This document shows positions 60,690-64,000 of a stretch of DNA of 64,000 nt, one piece after another (position 1 is the first letter of the stretch; each line of letters opens with the position of its first letter). The notes beneath the pieces were generated by a model. That model was not told the DNA's origin and ran no database searches. It saw only the letters and a program-made list of their open reading frames with translations. Position numbers and translations under genes: made by a program. The DNA is from Desulfobacteraceae bacterium. GTDB lineage: Bacteria > Desulfobacterota > Desulfobacteria > Desulfobacterales > Desulfosalsimonadaceae. The DNA is taken from contig JAABTJ010000003.1 in the NCBI GenBank assembly GCA_011389935.1, positions 82,050 to 146,049 on the forward strand. Reading direction: 5' to 3'.

Positions 60690-62696
60690 CTATTCCCCTA
60701 TTTTTCCTGCGGCCAGGTATCCCTGGTGAACCGCATCCTGTATCCGGCCCGCCTGAAGCCCGTCGCCGATCACCTGGAAGGGAACCCCCGCATCCTTTAA
60801 TTCGCCGGCCAAACGGCTGACCGGTTTTGCCCCGGCGGAAAGGATGACATGGTCAAACGGCCGATTTTCCACCCTGCCGTCTTTCTCAAAACGGACGTTT
60901 CCGCCGGCAACGGAAATTACTTTCGTATTGGTGTAAACCGTGACGCCGTACCGGGCCAGGTTGTCAAGAAGCACCCACTTCGTGGACTTCCCCAGGTCCG
61001 CCCCGGCCTTGGGCAGCATCTCAAAAACCGTAACCCGGCTGGTCCCACGGAACATCAGCTCCCGGAGCCGCTCTACGCTCTCGGCCTCATAAGCAAACAG
61101 AAAATAGAGTATTTCCGGGGTTATGGTGCCTTTTGCCGCCGCAAAAAGGGCGGTTTCAAGACCCACGGCCCCGCCCCCCACAACAGCAACGGTTTGCCCC
61201 AGGGAGGGGTTGTTCTTCAGCACATCCCACGCTGTCAAAACGTTCGGCGCGTTTTTTCCTTCGATCCCGGGGACCACGGCCTCTGCGCCTTCCGCAACGA
61301 TCACGTGGTCCGGGCGCCTCTCCTGGATGAAACGGGCGTCCACGGCGGTGTTCAAATAAAGCGGGATTCCGTGCCTGCGGATCATTGCCCGGTAGTAGCG
61401 GATCAACTCGAGCAGCTCGGCCTTATGGGGCGGCGCGCCGGCCATCCACAGCTGCCCCCCGATATCCCTGTCCTTTTCATAAATCTCAACCTGGTGGCCG
61501 GAAGCGGCCGCAGTCACCGCGGCTTCAAGCCCTGCCGGACCAGCGCCGACGACCATCACCTGCCTGGGAGAATCCGTACCTACGATTTTCCGCTCTGCTT
61601 CATACCCCGCTTCGGGATTGCCCGCGCAGAAAACGGGACGCCCCTGGAACACCTGGTCGGTGCACCCCTGGGAACATGCCGTACAGGGACGGATCTCATC
61701 GCTCCGCCCCTCAAAGGCTTTATTCGGCCACTGCGGATCCGCGATCAACACACGGCCCAGGTTGACCATGTCGGCATACCCGTTTTTGATAATGGCCTCC
61801 GCCGTGTCCGGGTCTGCGATCCGGTTGGAGGCCATGACCGGAACGGTGACGGCGTTTTTGATATTGTGCGCCAGAAAGGCAAACGCCGATCTTGGCACAT
61901 CCATGGGGAGCTGGGGCACCCGTGTTTCATGCCATCCGCCGGTAACGTTTATGGCATCGACCCCTGCGTTCTCATATGCCCTGGCGATGTCCGGCATTTC
62001 ATCATCCGTACAGCTTCCCGGGACAAAATCATTGCCCGCCATACGGATGGTAAGGGGAAAATCCGGCCCCACGGCGCGCCTTACCCGCCCGATCAGTTCA
62101 ATGGGGAACCGGAGGCGGTTTTCAAAAGAGCCGCCGTAGGCATCGGTTCTCAGATTCTTCACCGGAGACAAGAACTGGGATATCAGGTATCCGGCCGAGG
62201 CGATGATCTCGATGCCGTCGAAACCAGCCGCTTTGGCCCGAACAGCGGATGTGGCAAAGGCTTGCTGCACCATTTCGATATCTTCCGGGGTCATTTCTTT
62301 CGGGGTGGTGCGGGAATACCGGGAATAGACAGCCGAAGGCGCAATAGGCTGTTTTCCGTCGATGAGTATGGGGTGGGAATACCCGCCGGCATGAAACAAC
62401 TGGATCCACGCGCGCGCCCCCTCGTCCTTGATGATCCGGGTAAGTGCGGAAAAATCCGGCACGGCTTCGTCCGTATCGATGCCCAGCACCAGCACCCCGG
62501 AGCCGATGAAATCGACCCCCACCGGCCCGACTGTCAGCAGGCCCACCCCGCCGCGGGCCCGTTCACGGTAAAATTCCACATACCGGTCATTGAGTTTTCG
62601 GTCATGGGAATACAGAAGGCCTAACGCCGGATAGGCGATCCGGTTTTTAATTTGCAGGGTATTGATCCGAATGGGGCTGAAGAGGTTTCTGTACAT
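60690..62696 (-). CDS. NADH:flavin oxidoreductase / 2,4-dienoyl-CoA reductase-like protein
   Basis: 668 residues in two parts. The N-terminal OYE barrel (1-350) has IKNRIAYPALG, FHAGGYSHP, GFDGIEIIASAGYLISQFLSP (shown in part), NLGRVLIADPQWPNKA and the iron-sulfur motif CTACSQGCTDQ..CAGNPEAG. The C-terminal FAD/NAD part has VMVVGAGPAGLEAAVTAA and VAVVGGGAVGLETALFAA. Family members include FadH and anaerobic enoate/aldehyde-type reductases. Start ATG 62696 is upstream of FSPIRINTLQIKNR. The substrate is unknown; fatty-acid enoyl reduction is one option. Confidence 0.88.
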   Translation of the reverse strand: MYRNLFSPIRINTLQIKNRIAYPALGLLYSHDRKLNDRYVEFYRERARGGVGLLTVGPVGVDFIGSGVLVLGIDTDEAVPDFSALTRIIKDEGARAWIQLFHAGGYSHPILIDGKQPIAPSAVYSRYSRTTPKEMTPEDIEMVQQAFATSAVRAKAAGFDGIEIIASAGYLISQFLSPVKNLRTDAYGGSFENRLRFPIELIGRVRRAVGPDFPLTIRMAGNDFVPGSCTDDEMPDIARAYENAGVDAINVTGGWHETRVPQLPMDVPRSAFAFLAHNIKNAVTVPVMASNRIADPDTAEAIIKNGYADMVNLGRVLIADPQWPNKAFEGRSDEIRPCTACSQGCTDQVFQGRPVFCAGNPEAGYEAERKIVGTDSPRQVMVVGAGPAGLEAAVTAAASGHQVEIYEKDRDIGGQLWMAGAPPHKAELLELIRYYRAMIRRHGIPLYLNTAVDARFIQERRPDHVIVAEGAEAVVPGIEGKNAPNVLTAWDVLKNNPSLGQTVAVVGGGAVGLETALFAAAKGTITPEILYFLFAYEAESVERLRELMFRGTSRVTVFEMLPKAGADLGKSTKWVLLDNLARYGVTVYTNTKVISVAGGNVRFEKDGRVENRPFDHVILSAGAKPVSRLAGELKDAGVPFQVIGDGLQAGRIQDAVHQGYLAAGKIGE

Positions 62697-62811
62697 GGGA
62701 TAGCACCTTTTGCTTTGTGGTGAATCAAAAGGGAGTAACATCGTTTTCGGTTATTTTGCAAAAATGCATACCATATTCCCATGAAAAAAAATATTACATA
62801 AAATTACTTCT

Positions 62812-62839
62812 TGACACCAACCGGCAAATATCTTAGTTT
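62812..62839 (+). promoter_or_regulatory. promoter of initiator tRNA-Met
   Basis: TTGACA (62812-62817), 16 bases, TAGTTT (62834-62839), placed just upstream of the tRNA at 62855. Confidence 0.45.
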
Positions 62840-62854
62840 ACAAAATTCAAATGA

Positions 62855-62931
<77 letters not shown>

Positions 62932-62943
62932 AGCAATAAAATC

Positions 62944-62980
62944 AAAAGGGGGTGCAACGGCCATTGCACTCCCTTTTTTT
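62944..62980 (+). terminator. intrinsic terminator after tRNA-fMet
   Basis: GGGGGTGCAA pairs with TTGCACTCCC (one G-T pair) over a six-base loop, followed by seven T. A strong Rho-independent terminator about 13 bases after the tRNA end. Confidence 0.85.
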
Positions 62981-63049
62981 GTTGCGCTTTCCCGTTGGAC
63001 TGAAGTGCAGATGCATAAGAATACGAAAGGCGGACAGGATTTTTCTTAT

Positions 63050-63078
63050 TTGACAACGAGAATATTTATTTCTATATT
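63050..63078 (+). promoter_or_regulatory. strong sigma-70-type promoter upstream of the permease
   Basis: TTGACA (63050-63055), 17 bases, TATATT (63073-63078). It reads toward the palindromic element and the permease gene about 390 bases away. Confidence 0.6.
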
Positions 63079-63135
63079 GTAATTCAACGATACAGAATCA
63101 ATGAGCAACAGGATGAGGAATCAGCCGTGCTGAGT

Positions 63136-63281
63136 TACAAGCCATCTCAAAAAAATCTGTTGGCCCAATATCTTCGTTGGCGGTGAAATGGTAACCGGAG
63201 GAATACTGCAGTAGGCCTCCGGTTACCATTTCACCTCCGCCTTGATCTTGAACCAAAATCTTTTTTTTGAGATGGCTTGTA
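63136..63281. repeat. 146-bp palindromic MITE-like element
   Basis: Outer inverted repeat TACAAGCCATCTCAAAAAAA with its complement ending ggcttgta. Perfect 20-bp inner arms at 63182-63201 and 63216-63235 (GGTGAAATGGTAACCGGAGG and complement) with a 14-base loop. Imperfect pairing links the two. No ORF of note, so it is probably a non-autonomous element. It lies between a strong promoter and the permease gene. Confidence 0.8.
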
Positions 63282-63467
63282 CATATGATTTTTATGATGT
63301 TTATTGGGAACAGATTTGCAAGCAGCACTTTACAGATTTTTAATGAAATATATTACGATATAACGATTTATGGATATCTTTTTCGACCACAATCACAAGA
63401 TGAAAAACATGCCGCCTTATCGCAAAACAAACAGCATGGGCACACATGGGGAACCAAGGGGCTGAAA

Positions 63468-64000
63468 TGACGCAGCGAAACAAATTTCTCCTTATTCTGG
63501 CGGCCTTCCTTTTTGCCTATGTTATGCCGTTTTCCCACGACCGGGTGGCCGGGGCCATCCTCGAATCCTTCATGCTGCTGCAGGAGTATGCACGGGAACA
63601 CGTACTGCTCTGCCTGATACCGGCATTTTTCATTGCAGGCGCCATTGCCGTTTTCATATCCCAGGCAGCGGTGGTCAAGTACTTCGGCGCAGAAGCCAAA
63701 AAGATCGTATCCTACGGCGTGGCATCGGTGTCCGGGACCATTCTGGCCGTTTGCTCCTGCACGGTCCTGCCCCTGTTTGCAAGCATATACCAGCGGGGGG
63801 CCGGCATCGGCCCGGCCATTGCATTTCTCTATTCCGGTCCGGCCATCAATGTGCTGGCCATCATTTTGACCGCACGGGTGCTGGGATTTGAAATGGGGCT
63901 GGCCAGGGCCATCGGCGCCGTTATTTTTGCCATTGTCATCGGCCTTTCCATGGCCGCTATCTACCGGAAGGAAGACGAGGAACGGCTGGCCAGCCCGCAG
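63468..64000 (+). CDS. ArsP-like permease (DUF318/YraQ family), 3'-truncated by window
   Basis: The first 177 codons are seen. Start ATG 63468 follows AAGGGG. Hydrophobic segments: NKFLLILAAFLFAYVMPF, VLLCLIPAFFIAGAIAVFI, VASVSGTILAVCSCTVLPLF and AIAFLYSGPAINVLAIILTA. CSCTVLPLF with the following Gly-Pro-rich SGPAINVL is diagnostic of the ArsP/YraQ permease family. ArsP exports organoarsenicals; other relatives have unproven substrates. Confidence 0.87.

Noticed and set aside
60849..62624. A 591-codon plus-strand open frame
   Set aside because: Antisense to the flavin oxidoreductase with matching OYE and FAD motifs.
63267..63470. A 67-codon open frame before the permease
   Set aside because: It starts inside the palindromic element, has no ribosome site and no family resemblance.

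Overview
The window reads as chromosomal DNA of a strictly anaerobic, respiring Gram-negative bacterium, most likely a Desulfobacterota member of the Desulfobacteraceae/Desulfosarcina type. This is inferred from the gene families, not from a marker gene. The main pointers are a methylene-tetrahydrofolate reductase (MetF/MetV) cluster with NADH-dehydrogenase-like iron-sulfur flavoproteins, a selenocysteine elongation factor (SelB) together with an apparent selenoprotein, fatty acyl-CoA metabolism genes, many two-component proteins, and MITE-like palindromic repeats.

Region by region. 1-5.6 kb holds the 3' end of a PutA-type P5C dehydrogenase, then (minus strand) an arylesterase-like anchored protein, a crotonase and an acyl-CoA synthetase. 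5.7-6.8 kb is a RAYT (REP-associated tyrosine transposase) with inverted-repeat ends abutting lpdA. 6.8-13.9 kb (minus) is one operon: Sec-peroxiredoxin, lipA, sucA, sucB, lpdA. 14.1-15.6 kb has an alpha/beta hydrolase and lipB. lipB and the peroxiredoxin operon carry almost the same promoter sequence, which suggests co-regulation of lipoylation and 2-oxoglutarate dehydrogenase. 15.7-19 kb has a decayed RAYT copy, an EamA permease, a YaiI-family protein and a diguanylate cyclase. 19.4-23.8 kb has tRNA-Ser, dnaX-ybaB-recR-ykgJ-like and murI. 23.8-28.9 kb (minus) has UspA, a ClC channel with CBS domains, an HTH-PtsN-like protein, an HD hydrolase and a rhomboid protease. 29.2-31.2 kb is htpG.

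31.6-37.1 kb is a signalling cassette: a lone receiver, a 57-aa protein, a GspE/PilB-like ATPase that has lost its Walker B and His boxes, a REC-histidine kinase and a PAS-histidine kinase. An HTH-receiver regulator at 37.4 kb then heads the metabolic cluster (38.0-46.8 kb): a divergent metF paralogue, a NuoG/FdhA-like subunit without a catalytic Cys/Sec, NuoE, a NuoF-GltD-like fusion, MetV and MetF. Together these look like an NADH-linked, possibly electron-bifurcating methylene-H4F reductase complex for a Wood-Ljungdahl pathway run in either direction.

46.9-56.8 kb has a Nudix hydrolase, an outer-membrane protein, tRNA-Arg and tRNA-His, a small membrane protein with selB, hemW, a radical SAM protein, mltG, tsaD and purM. 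57.1-60.7 kb is an amino-acid operon (aminotransferase, hom, thrH, DUF167). The window ends with an OYE/2,4-dienoyl-CoA reductase-like flavoenzyme, initiator tRNA-Met, a 146-bp palindromic element and the start of an ArsP-like permease. I saw no CRISPR array, prophage or replication origin.
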